A model generated the notes under the pieces. The model saw nothing but the letters and a program-made list of their open reading frames with translations, searched no databases and was not told the origin of the DNA. From NCBI GenBank assembly GCA_032881465.1, contig CP126168.1, positions 2,604,001 to 2,668,000 of the forward strand: a stretch of 64,000 nt of DNA. The letters are read 5' to 3'. The translations under genes were made by a program, and so were the position numbers. Below are positions 53,186-61,982 of the stretch, piece after piece (within the stretch, counting starts at the first letter, position 1; the number at the start of each line of letters is the position of its first letter). This DNA is from Parvibaculaceae bacterium PLY_AMNH_Bact1 (GTDB taxonomy: Bacteria > Pseudomonadota > Alphaproteobacteria > Parvibaculales > Parvibaculaceae).

Positions 53186-54766
53186 CTAAAAGGTTAGTGC
53201 TTTTGCCTGCTTCACGTGGGGAATCGCTTCCACAGCCTTCAGGCAATCAGCTGATAGGTCCTGATCCAGATCGATAAGGGCGATGGCATCACCACCCTGC
53301 TCATCGCGACCGAGGCGGAAGTTGGCGATATTGGCGCCGGAATTGCCGAGCACGGTGCCCAAAGCGCCGATAAAGCCAGGCTTGTCCTCATTGGTGACAT
53401 AGAGCATGTGCGGAGAAAGCTCGGCTTCCATATTGATGCCCTTCACCTGAATGAGCCGTGGCTTGCCATCCGAGAAGATCGTACCTGCGACAGAGCGTTC
53501 CTGACGTTCTGTCTTCACCGTGAGACGGATATAGGTTTCGAACGCACCGCGTGGCTCTTCCCGCTTCACTTCCGTGAGCTCAATGTCCCGCTGCTTCGCG
53601 ATGACGGGCGCAGACACCATGTTCACGTCAGAGAGAAGTGGTTTCAGAAGACCGCAAAGGGCAGCGTTCGTAAGTGCCTTTGTGTTGAGCTCAGAAACTT
53701 CACCTTCATACTCGATGATGACTTCTTCAATGCCTGTCTCAGTGAGCTGTCCGGCAAAAGAGCCAAGCTGATCAGCCAATGCGACATAGGGTTCGAGCTT
53801 CGGTGCTTCTTCTGCCGTGATGGACGGCACGTTGATGGAGTTCGTCACCGCACCCGTCAGCAGATAGTCCGCCATCTGATCTGCCACCTGAAGTGCCACA
53901 TTTTCTTGCGCTTCGGAGGTAGATGCGCCCAGATGCGGCGTGCAGATGACATTCGCCATGCCAAAGAGTGGGTTCTCTTTTGCTGGCTCTTCTTCAAATA
54001 CGTCCAGAGCAGCACCAGCCACCTTGCCGCTTTCCAGAGCTGCTTTGAGGTCGGCCTCAACAATGAGACCACCACGCGCACAGTTCACAATGCGCACACC
54101 GTCTTTCATCTTGGCAAATGCGTCTGCGTTCAAGATGTTGCGTGTCTTGTCAGTGAGTGGTGTGTGCAGCGTAATGAAATCAGCACGTTTCAGAAGCTCA
54201 TCAAGCTCAACTTTCTCAACACCAATATCCGCAGCCCGTTCAGGCGTTAGGAAGGGGTCAAACGCAACCACTTTCATACGCAAGCCCAGAGCGCGGTCAG
54301 CCGCAATCGAGCCGATATTCCCGCAGCCGATAACGCCGAGCGTTTTAGCGGTCAGCTCAACACCCATGAACTTGGATTTTTCCCACTTACCTTCATGCGT
54401 AGACGCATTGGCTTCCGGGATTTGACGCGCCAGCGCGGCCATCATGGAGATGGCATGCTCTGCCGTCGTGATGGAATTGCCGAAAGGTGTGTTCATGACG
54501 ATCACACCGGCAGCCGTTGCGGCAGGAAGATCGACATTGTCGACACCAATACCCGCACGGCCAACCACTTTGAGGTTCTTTGCAGCTTCAATAACCGGTG
54601 GTGTCAGCTTGGTTGCGGAGCGAATAGCCACCCCATCATAGTCGCCAATAATTTTAATCAGTTCATCCCGGTCGAGACCGGTAATCACATCCACCTCAAC
54701 GCCACGATCTTTAAAGATCTGCGCAGCAGCGGGGCTCATCTTGTCGGAAATAAGGACCTTCGGCAT
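53186..54766 (-). CDS. serA: D-3-phosphoglycerate dehydrogenase SerA
   Basis: 526 residues of the long form: a catalytic and NAD-binding domain (1-320) with LGVIGCGNIGSIAADRALGL, the Arg in VRIVNCARGGLIVEADL, and the His region in VICTPHLGAST; an intervening ASB domain (about 320-450); and a C-terminal ACT domain with LLYVTNEDKPG-type wording (MLYVTNEDKPGFIGALGTVL). It oxidises 3-phosphoglycerate, the first step to serine, and the ACT part usually mediates serine feedback. It is 85 bp downstream of serC on the same strand and likely co-transcribed. Confidence 0.97.
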   Translation of the reverse strand: MPKVLISDKMSPAAAQIFKDRGVEVDVITGLDRDELIKIIGDYDGVAIRSATKLTPPVIEAAKNLKVVGRAGIGVDNVDLPAATAAGVIVMNTPFGNSITTAEHAISMMAALARQIPEANASTHEGKWEKSKFMGVELTAKTLGVIGCGNIGSIAADRALGLRMKVVAFDPFLTPERAADIGVEKVELDELLKRADFITLHTPLTDKTRNILNADAFAKMKDGVRIVNCARGGLIVEADLKAALESGKVAGAALDVFEEEPAKENPLFGMANVICTPHLGASTSEAQENVALQVADQMADYLLTGAVTNSINVPSITAEEAPKLEPYVALADQLGSFAGQLTETGIEEVIIEYEGEVSELNTKALTNAALCGLLKPLLSDVNMVSAPVIAKQRDIELTEVKREEPRGAFETYIRLTVKTERQERSVAGTIFSDGKPRLIQVKGINMEAELSPHMLYVTNEDKPGFIGALGTVLGNSGANIANFRLGRDEQGGDAIALIDLDQDLSADCLKAVEAIPHVKQAKALTF

Positions 54767-54850
54767 CAGATTGTCTCCTGAATGCGAAATAGAAAATAAA
54801 TCGGGAAAAGTGAGTGGGGGAGCAGCGTCGCCGCTCCCCGAATATCAATC

Positions 54851-56023
54851 TCAGGCGGGAACAAGTTCCGCGCAGGCTTCAGCGAAGGCCCAGTCGAGCC
54901 AAGGCGTCAGCGCCTGCATGTCGGAGACTTCAATCGTCGCCCCTGCCCAGATGCGAAGACCGGCAGGTGCATCCCGATAGGCGCCGATGTCATAGGCGAC
55001 ACCTTCCGCATCAAGGATCGAGCCAATCTTCTTGGCAATGGCTGCCTGCACATCATCCGGCAGGCTCGTGACTTTTGGGTCCACAACTTTGAGACAGACC
55101 GACGTGCAAGAGCGCGTCGCAACATCTGTGTTCAAAAAGTCGACCCATTCAGTCTGAGAGGCCCAGTCAGCAAGCACGGCAAGATTTGATTCTGCCCGGC
55201 CAATGAGGCTGTTCAAGCCACCAATCGAGTCAGCCCATTTGAGTGTGTCGAGATAGTCCTCAACGCAGAGCATGGACGGCGTGTTGATGGTTTCGCCCTT
55301 GAAGATGCCTTCGATCAGCTTCCCGCCTTTGGTGAGACGAAAAATCTTCGGCAACGGCCACGCTGGCGTGTAGCTCTCTAAGCGTTCCACAGCCCGGGGG
55401 CTGAGAATGATGATCCCGTGGGCTGCTTCACCGCCCATCACCTTCTGCCAAGAGAAAGTGGTGACATCGAGCTTCGTCCAAGGCAGATCCATCGCGAACG
55501 CCGCAGACGTTGCATCGCAGATTGTGAGCCCTGTACGCTCCGCATCGATCCAGTCACCGTTCGGAACCCGAACACCGGACGTTGTACCGTTCCAGGTAAA
55601 CACCACATCGCGTGTGAAGTCGACAGCACCGAGGTCCGGCAGTTCGCCATAGCCTGCTTCGAGCTTGCGCACATCTTCGAGTTTGAGCTGCTTGGCAACA
55701 TCAGTCACCCAGCCAGAGCCAAAGCTCTCCCAGGCCATCATGTCGACGCCACGTTCGCCCAGAAGCGACCACATGGCCATTTCCATAGCACCCGTGTCAG
55801 ATGCGGCGACAATGCCGATCTTATAGTCGTCAGGCACCCCGAGGACCGACCGTGTCAGGTCAATCGCTTGCGCCAACTTCGCCTTACCCGGCTTAGAGCG
55901 GTGGCTCCGGCCAAGACAGGCATTTTCAAGATTTTGGAGGGTCCAACCCGGCCGCTTAGCGCATGGCCCGGATGAAAAATTAGGATTAGCCGGACGCATT
56001 GCCGGCGCAGCAGTCTTTGTCAT
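54851..56023 (-). CDS. serC: Phosphoserine aminotransferase SerC
   Basis: 390 residues, alphaproteobacterial-type Ser[19 protein letters not shown] at the start, [13 protein letters not shown]-type wording near residue 35, the pyridoxal-phosphate Lys in [20 protein letters not shown], and [17 protein letters not shown]. It converts 3-phosphohydroxypyruvate to phosphoserine. It precedes serA, and its leader contains a structured RNA that probably controls the pair. Confidence 0.97.
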   Translation of the reverse strand: MTKTAAPAMRPANPNFSSGPCAKRPGWTLQNLENACLGRSHRSKPGKAKLAQAIDLTRSVLGVPDDYKIGIVAASDTGAMEMAMWSLLGERGVDMMAWESFGSGWVTDVAKQLKLEDVRKLEAGYGELPDLGAVDFTRDVVFTWNGTTSGVRVPNGDWIDAERTGLTICDATSAAFAMDLPWTKLDVTTFSWQKVMGGEAAHGIIILSPRAVERLESYTPAWPLPKIFRLTKGGKLIEGIFKGETINTPSMLCVEDYLDTLKWADSIGGLNSLIGRAESNLAVLADWASQTEWVDFLNTDVATRSCTSVCLKVVDPKVTSLPDDVQAAIAKKIGSILDAEGVAYDIGAYRDAPAGLRIWAGATIEVSDMQALTPWLDWAFAEACAELVPA

Positions 56024-56078
56024 TATCTGTATCTATCCTCACAGATAGTCGCCTCTCGGTGGGGAGAGGTGGCCCACC
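56024..56078 (-). ncRNA. Structured serC leader (serC-motif candidate)
   Basis: The roughly 55-nt leader contains, in transcript order, GGTGGG (56078-56073), CCTCTC (56069-56064), CCCACC (56063-56058) and GAGAGG (56057-56052). GGTGGG can pair with CCCACC, or CCTCTC with GAGAGG, but not easily both. A further hairpin CTATC-TGTGAG-GATAG lies close to the start codon and includes the ribosome site. A conserved serC RNA motif upstream of serC in Alphaproteobacteria has been described. Whether this is that motif is inferred from position and structure. Confidence 0.65.
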
Positions 56079-56081
56079 GCC

Positions 56082-56110
56082 GATATAGGCGTGTGAGTTC
56101 CCCCTGTCAA
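56082..56110 (-). promoter_or_regulatory. Promoter of serC-serA
   Basis: On the minus strand TTGACA (56110-56105) is followed after 17 bases by TATATC (56087-56082). Predicted transcription start is near 56075-56078, the first base of the structured leader. Confidence 0.75.
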
Positions 56111-56251
56111 ATATCTTTCTGCCGCAGCCGAAAAACTCACGCCAACATCATTAAAATTTTAGGAAAAACAAGGACTTAACAAGTTGAAAAGATGTTGGAC
56201 TCACTATTGCGCGTACAAAGTTCTATGACCTTTAGGTCAAGGGAGTGAGTG

Positions 56252-56620
56252 ATGGCCAGCGAGTTACGACAGATCGTTTTGTCCGACGAAGAGTTCACAT
56301 CGAGCCTGAACTCCTTCAGGCGAACCCATGTTGATTTCCTTCCCACAGGGGAGATTGTCAAATGGGAAGCCGGTGACAATGGAACGCTGGATGTCACCGT
56401 GAACATCAAAGGGGGGTCTACCATCAACAAGATGACCTTCACCATTGAGCCGCAGGATGTCATCGACATCCTTGTTCGGTTCTGCATGGAGAACAACATC
56501 CCCGTTCCCCGCGCGGGAGAGAAAAACTGGCGCAGCTGCGATAAAGGCATCACCCTTTCCATCGCGCTTTTAGGAGCCGAACTGGAACGCGCCAACATCG
56601 ATCTGGCAGCTCTCGCTTAA
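56252..56620 (+). CDS. Conserved-looking hypothetical protein
   Basis: 122 residues, soluble and compact, no signal peptide or membrane helix. Segments such as VDFLPTGEIVKWEAGDNGTL, VNIKGGSTINKMTFTIEPQD and FCMENNIPVPRAGEKNWRSC suggest an alpha/beta fold. Two cysteines (78 and 96) are far apart. I do not recognise a family. ATG 56252 follows GGGAGTGAGTG. It is divergent from serC with about 130 bp between the serC promoter and the ATG and may have its own promoter there. Confidence 0.65.
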   Translation: MASELRQIVLSDEEFTSSLNSFRRTHVDFLPTGEIVKWEAGDNGTLDVTVNIKGGSTINKMTFTIEPQDVIDILVRFCMENNIPVPRAGEKNWRSCDKGITLSIALLGAELERANIDLAALA

Positions 56621-56719
56621 TCTATTCAGCACTGCTCAAAAAACGTTGAACCAAAATCCGGTTCGGGCGACGCTGCGACCGCCCCGCGCTCCTCAGCGGT
56701 ATTCGAGTCGGACTCAAAC

Positions 56720-57886
56720 ATGCAAGCCATAGATCCATCGCTGATCCCCAATCAACGTTCTCTCTTCGACATTCCAGATCACATCGCCTACCTGAACTGT
56801 GCCTACATGTCGCCCCTGCTGAAAAACGCAGCACAGGCAGGTGAGCAGGCAGCAGCATCAAAAAAGCAGCCCTGGAACACAACATCTGACGACTTCTTCA
56901 CAGAGTCCGAAACAACACGCTCTCTCTTTGCGAGTGTGGTCGGCGCAGACGTAGAAGGCATTTCTTTCATTCCATCCGCGTCCTATGGCATTGCCATCGC
57001 CGCCGCAAATATCCCTGTCGGCGAAGGCCAGGAAGTTCTGGTGCTTGCCGAGCAGTTTCCCTCAAACATCTATGCCTGGGAAAGAGCAGCCGACGAACAA
57101 GGTGGGCACATCAGAACAGTCGTCTCGCCTGCAGAGACACCCCATGGTCCCGACTGGACACCGGCTATCCTGGACGCCATCACAGAGCGCACCGACATTG
57201 TCGCCCTGCCACACTGTCACTGGACAGATGGTGCGCTGATCGGACTGAAGAGCGTCTCAAAAAAGGCAAAGTCCGTGGGCGCCGCCCTGGTTCTCGACGT
57301 CTCACAGTCTCTGGGCGCCCTGCCCCTCAACTTGGCAGATATTGATCCGGATTTTGTTGTAGCGCCTACTTACAAATGGCTGCTTGGCCCCTATGCCATG
57401 GGCTTCCTCTATGTCGCCCCCAGATGGCGAGAGGGCCGCCCTATTGAAGAAAACTGGCTGAACCGAAAGGGCTCGGAGGACTTTGCAGGTCTGGTTGACT
57501 ATGAGCGCGACTACCAGCCCGGTGCCCGCCGCTTTGACATGGGAGAGCGTGCCAACTTCCAGCTCATGCCGATGGCCAAATCGGCGTTGCAACAAATCGC
57601 TGACTGGGGCATCGAAAACATCGCGGCCACCTTACAGACAAAAACCAATGCCATTGCTGACCGTGCAGCCAAATTCGGCCTCACGGTTTCCGCACCTGAG
57701 TTGAGGGCACCCCACTTTCTCGGCGTGCGCTTCCCAGATGGGGTGCCAGACGGATTGCTGGATCAACTCGCAAAACAGCATGTTTATGTAAGCCTGCGGG
57801 GCACCTCCATGCGGGTCACCCCGCATCTCTACAATACCGATGATGATGTGGACCGTTTGTTCGCTGCTTTGCAGGCCGTTCTGTGA
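56720..57886 (+). CDS. Class V aminotransferase (isopenicillin-N-epimerase/cysteine-desulfurase-like)
   Basis: 388 residues, pyridoxal-phosphate enzyme of fold type I. Visible features are AYLNCAYMSPLLKNAAQAGE at the N-terminus, the PLP Asp region LVLDVSQSLGALPLNLADI, and the Schiff-base Lys in VVAPTYKWLLGPYAMGFLYV. It is not an IscS or SufS. The substrate is unclear; it could be an amino-acid lyase or an epimerase-like enzyme. The next gene, an EamA transporter, overlaps its stop, suggesting that the product or substrate is transported. Confidence 0.8.
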   Translation: MQAIDPSLIPNQRSLFDIPDHIAYLNCAYMSPLLKNAAQAGEQAAASKKQPWNTTSDDFFTESETTRSLFASVVGADVEGISFIPSASYGIAIAAANIPVGEGQEVLVLAEQFPSNIYAWERAADEQGGHIRTVVSPAETPHGPDWTPAILDAITERTDIVALPHCHWTDGALIGLKSVSKKAKSVGAALVLDVSQSLGALPLNLADIDPDFVVAPTYKWLLGPYAMGFLYVAPRWREGRPIEENWLNRKGSEDFAGLVDYERDYQPGARRFDMGERANFQLMPMAKSALQQIADWGIENIAATLQTKTNAIADRAAKFGLTVSAPELRAPHFLGVRFPDGVPDGLLDQLAKQHVYVSLRGTSMRVTPHLYNTDDDVDRLFAALQAVL

Positions 57887-58773
57887 GCCTTCGCAAACAT
57901 ACCAGCGCTGACTATCGTGACCTGGCCCTGCTTGCTGTCCTTTGGAGCGGCGCATTTGCACTCACCGATCTCGCTGTGGCAACGATGACCCCTGCCTGGT
58001 CTGTGGCGATCAGAATGCTCGTCTCTGCCGCAGTCCTGGCGCCTTTCATGGTGGTCAACCGTGAACCGATCCCGCGCACACGAAAAATGTGGGGATGGCT
58101 GACAGCGCTCGCCCTTTGTGGTGATCTCATTCCCTTCTTTCTACTCTCCTGGGGCATCACCCTCATTGCCTCGGGCCTCTCGGCAATCCTCGTTGGCGTT
58201 ATGCCGCTCATCACGCTGGTCCTTGCACGGGTTTTTGTGCCCGGTGAGACACTCACTGCAACGCGGATTAGCGGTTTTGTCATTGGCCTCATAGGGCTCA
58301 TAATCGTCGTGGGACCAAATACGCTAGACGGAGCGTCTGCAGCAGGCACACCGCTTCTGGGAGAAATGTTAGTGCTCGCAGCCGCTTTTTTCTTCGCGAT
58401 GAATGCGATCATTGCACGCCGCGCGCCGCCTGCCCCTCTCTACTCAAAAGCCTGCCTGACAACAGGTCTCGCAGGCGTCATCATGCTGCCCCTCGCATGG
58501 GCGGAAGCACCGCTCAATATGGACGCCATCACAGTTCAGTCCTGGATTGCCGTTATCGTGCTGGGCGCACTGCCAGTGGGCTATGCCACCATCGTCTATT
58601 TCCGGGTGATTGAAAGCGCGGGGCCGTCTTTCATGGCCATGACCAACTATCTGGTGCCTGTGCTCGCCCTCGCCATCGGCGCGGTCTTCCTCGACGAAAC
58701 CATCACCCTGCATGCCATGATCGGGTTGGCAGTCATTCTAGGCGGCATTGGCCTCGCAGAGCTTAGACGGTGA
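57883..58773 (+). CDS. EamA/DMT-superfamily exporter
   Basis: 296 residues with ten membrane helices in two EamA halves. Each half has the pattern of DMT proteins: LLAVLWSGAFALTDLAVATM, GITLIASGLSAILVGVMPLI, and IESAGPSFMAMTNYLVPVLA near the end. Related proteins export amino acids and metabolites. Translation starts at a GTG overlapping the stop of the aminotransferase gene (GTGA), so they form an operon. Its 3' end overlaps the convergent phzF by 11 bases. Confidence 0.85.
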   Translation: MSLRKHTSADYRDLALLAVLWSGAFALTDLAVATMTPAWSVAIRMLVSAAVLAPFMVVNREPIPRTRKMWGWLTALALCGDLIPFFLLSWGITLIASGLSAILVGVMPLITLVLARVFVPGETLTATRISGFVIGLIGLIIVVGPNTLDGASAAGTPLLGEMLVLAAAFFFAMNAIIARRAPPAPLYSKACLTTGLAGVIMLPLAWAEAPLNMDAITVQSWIAVIVLGALPVGYATIVYFRVIESAGPSFMAMTNYLVPVLALAIGAVFLDETITLHAMIGLAVILGGIGLAELRR

Positions 58774-59563
58774 TGGTGCCTTTAAGGTAGTCAACAGCCC
58801 GACCGCGCATCACGACCCGATCTCCATTAAGCGTGCAATAGAGCGTGCCCCCGCGCTTCGATATTTGGCGCGCGACAATCGCGTCTTTCTTCAGGCGCGA
58901 TGCCCAAAAAGGCACGATGGTTGTGTGCGCGGAACCTGTGACCGGATCCTCCGCAATCCCCACATGCGGTGCAAAGAAACGGGACGCACAGTCCCAGCCC
59001 GACGCTTCATCGCCCGGAGCGGTTGCAATCAACCCTTTGCCAGTCTCGTTGCACAAACCGGTAAGCTTTGCGAGATCCGGCTGCAGCGCCGCCACCTGTC
59101 GCATGTCGTCAAACACTGCCAGTAGGTGATGTCCGCTCAACACCATCGACGGCCGCGCCCCTAAGGCATCTGCAATTGTTTCTGCAACCATGGTGGGCTT
59201 TGCCGGGTTGGCAGGAAAATCCATCACGTAAAGATCACCGTCCCTGCCGACTGTAAGCGGCCCGCTCTTTGTCTGAAAAACGATCTCAGAACCTGCAAAA
59301 CCAAGATGGGTGAAAAGCACGTGTGCCGATGCCAGTGTCGCGTGACCACAGAGCGGCACCTCAGCTGCCGGTGTAAACCAACGCAGTTCATATCCCTCGC
59401 CAGCGCCAACAAAGAACGCCGTCTCAGCAAGATTGTTTTCCGCCGCGATGGAGAGCATCAGATCATCCGGCAGCCAGCTGTCGAGCGGCACCACCGCAGC
59501 AGGGTTGCCCTCAAACACGCCATCAGCAAAGGCATCAACCTGAAACATCGTGAACTCAGTCAT
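58763..59563 (-). CDS. PhzF-family isomerase-like protein
   Basis: 266 residues with the PhzF double-hotdog pattern: MFQVDAFADGVFEGNPAAVV, the catalytic Glu in ENNLAETAFFV, FTPAAEVPLCGHATLASAHV, and DPVTGSAHTTIVPFW. PhzF enzymes isomerise or epimerise small metabolites; most members have unknown substrates. ATG 59563 follows GGAGAAAGTG. It is divergent from the MocR gene, which often means that the regulator controls it. Confidence 0.88.
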   Translation of the reverse strand: MTEFTMFQVDAFADGVFEGNPAAVVPLDSWLPDDLMLSIAAENNLAETAFFVGAGEGYELRWFTPAAEVPLCGHATLASAHVLFTHLGFAGSEIVFQTKSGPLTVGRDGDLYVMDFPANPAKPTMVAETIADALGARPSMVLSGHHLLAVFDDMRQVAALQPDLAKLTGLCNETGKGLIATAPGDEASGWDCASRFFAPHVGIAEDPVTGSAHTTIVPFWASRLKKDAIVARQISKRGGTLYCTLNGDRVVMRGRAVDYLKGTITV

Positions 59564-59605
59564 CACTTTCTCCAACGCACCTGTTCAATTGCGTTCATTT
59601 AGGCA

Positions 59606-59634
59606 TAGAAGAAAATAGATACAATCATTATATT
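59606..59634 (+). promoter_or_regulatory. Promoter of the MocR gene, apparently leaderless, with inverted repeat
   Basis: TATATT (59629-59634) ends seven bases before the ATG at 59641, so transcription should begin at or next to the start codon. The -35 (TAGAAG, 59606) is weak. An inverted repeat ACAAT-N6-ATTGT (59621-59636) overlaps the -10 and could be the regulator's site, shared with divergent phzF. Confidence 0.5.
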
Positions 59635-59640
59635 GTCACC

Positions 59641-60999
59641 ATGACATTTTGGACAAAAGCGCTTGAGACCGGAATCGGGCCAGCCTATCGGCGACTGGCG
59701 GACGGCCTGCATACAGCCATCAATGACGGCATTGTGCGGGTCGGAGACCGCCTACCCCCACAGCGTGAGCTCGCCTACGAACTGGGCGTCAGCACCGGCA
59801 CCATCACCCGTGCCTACGACCTGGCGACCCGGCGCGGAGATGTGACAGCGGTGACAGGCAAAGGCTCTTTTGTCGCCTCACCGGCCATGCGCAAGGGGGA
59901 AGAAGCCGTCAATCTGCGGATCAATCTTCCTGCAGATGTGGGCCAGGGAGTGGACCTCGCCGCAGCCCTTAGCCAACGCAGCGCCGCAGAGTTTCTCTCT
60001 TACATACCTTTCGGCGGCTCTGAAGCTAACCGGCAGGCCGGTGCGGCTTACATGAAGCTCGGCGGGGTGACAGCCTCTGCCGACGACGTGATCGTCACAG
60101 CCGGTGGTCAGCATGCCCTCACAACCGCCCTCATGGTGGCCACAAAACCCGGTGACACCATCCTATGTGAACCCTTCACCTTTGCCGGTTTCCTCGACTA
60201 TGCCCGGCTCACCGATCGACGGGTTGTCGCGATCCCCGCAGACAAAGAAGGTATTCGTCCCGCCGCCTTTGAGGAACTTTGCAAGAAGCATCAACCCGCC
60301 GCAGCCTTCCTGACACCCACCGCGCAAAACCCCACCGGCACCAACCTGCCCGTGAACCGCAGAAAAGCGATTGCTAAATCCGCCGTCAAATATGGAACAA
60401 CCCTCATTGAAGATGGGATCTACGACCCCCTGATGCCGGAACCACCAATCACCTTTCACGAGCTCGTGCCGGAGCAAACGCTCTACATTGCATCCCTGTC
60501 CAAGACTGTGGCGCCCGGGCTTCGCGTCGGCTATCTCATCTGCCCGCCTGCTTTGCGCGATGCCGCAAACGATATCCAACACCTATTGGGAATGGGACCG
60601 CCCCAGGCCATGGCCAATCTCACAACCAGTTTGATCGCGACCGGCAGCGTTGAAACCATGACCAGGGCTCAAGCAAAGGAAATTGCTGCCCGGCAAAAAC
60701 AAGCCCGCGCAATCCTTAAGCAACCAGAGAGCAGCGAAAAAAACCACGCGCCTCACTTCTGGCTGCCGCTGCCCAAAACCTGGACGCCGGAGGCGTTTGT
60801 CGCCGCGGCTGAGGCGGACGGCGTGCTCGTCTCTCCATCCAACCATTTTGCTGTTGAGGCAGGGTCAAGCGAGACGGGGTCAAACCATGTGCGCCTTGCG
60901 CTTGGTGCCGCTCCAGATCGCAAGACCCTGGAAGACACCCTGGCCATGCTCGCACAGCTCCTGGAAAAGGCGCCCACGCGCGCCAGTCGGTCTGTTTAG
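59641..60999 (+). CDS. MocR/PdxR-family regulator (GntR-type HTH fused to aminotransferase)
   Basis: 452 residues: an N-terminal winged HTH (about 12-80, RVGDRLPPQRELAYELGVST and GTITRAYDLATRRG) fused to an aminotransferase class I fold (about 95-445) with the PLP Asp and Tyr region LIEDGIYDPLMPEPP and Schiff-base Lys in YIASLSKTVAPGLRVGYLIC. MocR proteins sense PLP or amino-acid adducts and control vitamin B6, GABA or other metabolic genes. It is divergent from phzF. No ribosome site precedes ATG 59641. Confidence 0.88.
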   Translation: MTFWTKALETGIGPAYRRLADGLHTAINDGIVRVGDRLPPQRELAYELGVSTGTITRAYDLATRRGDVTAVTGKGSFVASPAMRKGEEAVNLRINLPADVGQGVDLAAALSQRSAAEFLSYIPFGGSEANRQAGAAYMKLGGVTASADDVIVTAGGQHALTTALMVATKPGDTILCEPFTFAGFLDYARLTDRRVVAIPADKEGIRPAAFEELCKKHQPAAAFLTPTAQNPTGTNLPVNRRKAIAKSAVKYGTTLIEDGIYDPLMPEPPITFHELVPEQTLYIASLSKTVAPGLRVGYLICPPALRDAANDIQHLLGMGPPQAMANLTTSLIATGSVETMTRAQAKEIAARQKQARAILKQPESSEKNHAPHFWLPLPKTWTPEAFVAAAEADGVLVSPSNHFAVEAGSSETGSNHVRLALGAAPDRKTLEDTLAMLAQLLEKAPTRASRSV

Positions 61000-61017
61000 C
61001 GAGAATTGCCTCTATCC

Positions 61018-61132
61018 CTGGTTCGAGACGGCCCACCATCTCTTTCAGATGGCGCGCCTCCTCACCATGAGGACCTAGTTTTTAACCTCTCCCTCATCCT
61101 GAGGAGAAGGCGAAGCCTTCGTCTCGAAGGAT
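61018..61132. repeat. REP-like palindromic intergenic element
   Basis: Between MocR and thiD lies a run of hairpin-forming segments: CCATCT...AGATGG (61035 area), CCTCACCATGAGG, AAGGCGAAGCCTT, and the wording CCTCATCCTGAGGAG and GTCTCGAAGGAT. The last phrases are typical of a repeat I know from many alphaproteobacterial genomes. No coding frame. Only one copy is in this window, so the repeat status rests on recognition. Confidence 0.6.
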
Positions 61133-61149
61133 ACCCGCTAACAAGCTCT

Positions 61150-61977
61150 TCATTCAGGCTGCTGAAATGGGTGCATGTGATTAAGGGGCCCGTGGCCTTT
61201 GCCAAAACCGGGCGCCGTCGCGATCGCCTCATGCACATAGTCCCGTGCAATGGAGACGGCGTCGCGCATCGGCGCGCCCTGAGAGAGCAGCGCCGCAATA
61301 GCAGACGCCAATGTGCACCCTGTTCCGTGGGTATGAAGGGTGTCGATGCGCGGGCTCGACATCACCTCGATACTCTCCTCGGTCACCAGCACATCATGCA
61401 CGTCATCACCTTGCCCATGACCACCTTTGACCAGCACAGCGCTTGGGCCAAGCCCCATCAACGCATCAGCCGCCCGCTTTTGGTCATCCAGCGTCTCAAC
61501 TGACTGGCCCGTAAGCCGCGCCGCCTCCGGCATGTTGGGCGTCAAGATGGTCGCAGCAGGTACCAGCAAATTGCGAAGCGCGATCATGGCATCATCCTGC
61601 AACAGCGGATCACCGCTGGTGGCCACCATCACCGGATCGACAACCAGCTTCAGGTCCGAGCGGGCATCAAGCTCCTGTGACACAGCCTCAATGACCTCAG
61701 TTGAATGCAACATGCCCGTCTTCACAACATCAGCGCCTATATCATCAAGCACTGCTTGCATCTGACGAACGATGATATCGGGGTCTAGCGGCAGCACATC
61801 AGACACGCCTTGCGTGTTCTGAACGGTGATAGCGCTCACAGCCGTGGCTGCGTATGCGCCAAACATAGTGACCGTCTTGATATCGGCTTGAATACCAGCG
61901 CCACCGCCACTGTCAGATCCAGCGACAATCAACACCCGGCCCATAGCTGGATCGGGAGACGTGTCATTATCATTCAT
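61150..61977 (-). CDS. thiD: Hydroxymethylpyrimidine/phosphomethylpyrimidine kinase ThiD
   Basis: 275 residues, ribokinase-like: VAGSDSGGGAGIQADIKTVT at the N-terminus (HMP binding), KTGMLHSTEVIEAV, DPVMVATSGDPLLQDDAM, and the anion-hole motif THGTGCTLASAIAALLSQGA. It phosphorylates HMP and HMP-P for thiamine synthesis, acting downstream of ThiC. It starts 6 bases after glmM on the same strand. Start could be ATG 61977 or 61941. Confidence 0.95.
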   Translation of the reverse strand: MNDNDTSPDPAMGRVLIVAGSDSGGGAGIQADIKTVTMFGAYAATAVSAITVQNTQGVSDVLPLDPDIIVRQMQAVLDDIGADVVKTGMLHSTEVIEAVSQELDARSDLKLVVDPVMVATSGDPLLQDDAMIALRNLLVPAATILTPNMPEAARLTGQSVETLDDQKRAADALMGLGPSAVLVKGGHGQGDDVHDVLVTEESIEVMSSPRIDTLHTHGTGCTLASAIAALLSQGAPMRDAVSIARDYVHEAIATAPGFGKGHGPLNHMHPFQQPE

Positions 61978-61982
61978 GGAAA

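Noticed and set aside
56052-56078. H-type pseudoknot in the serC leader
   Set aside because: The second and third connecting loops would be zero bases long, which is sterically impossible for both six-base stems at once. Alternative helices are more plausible.
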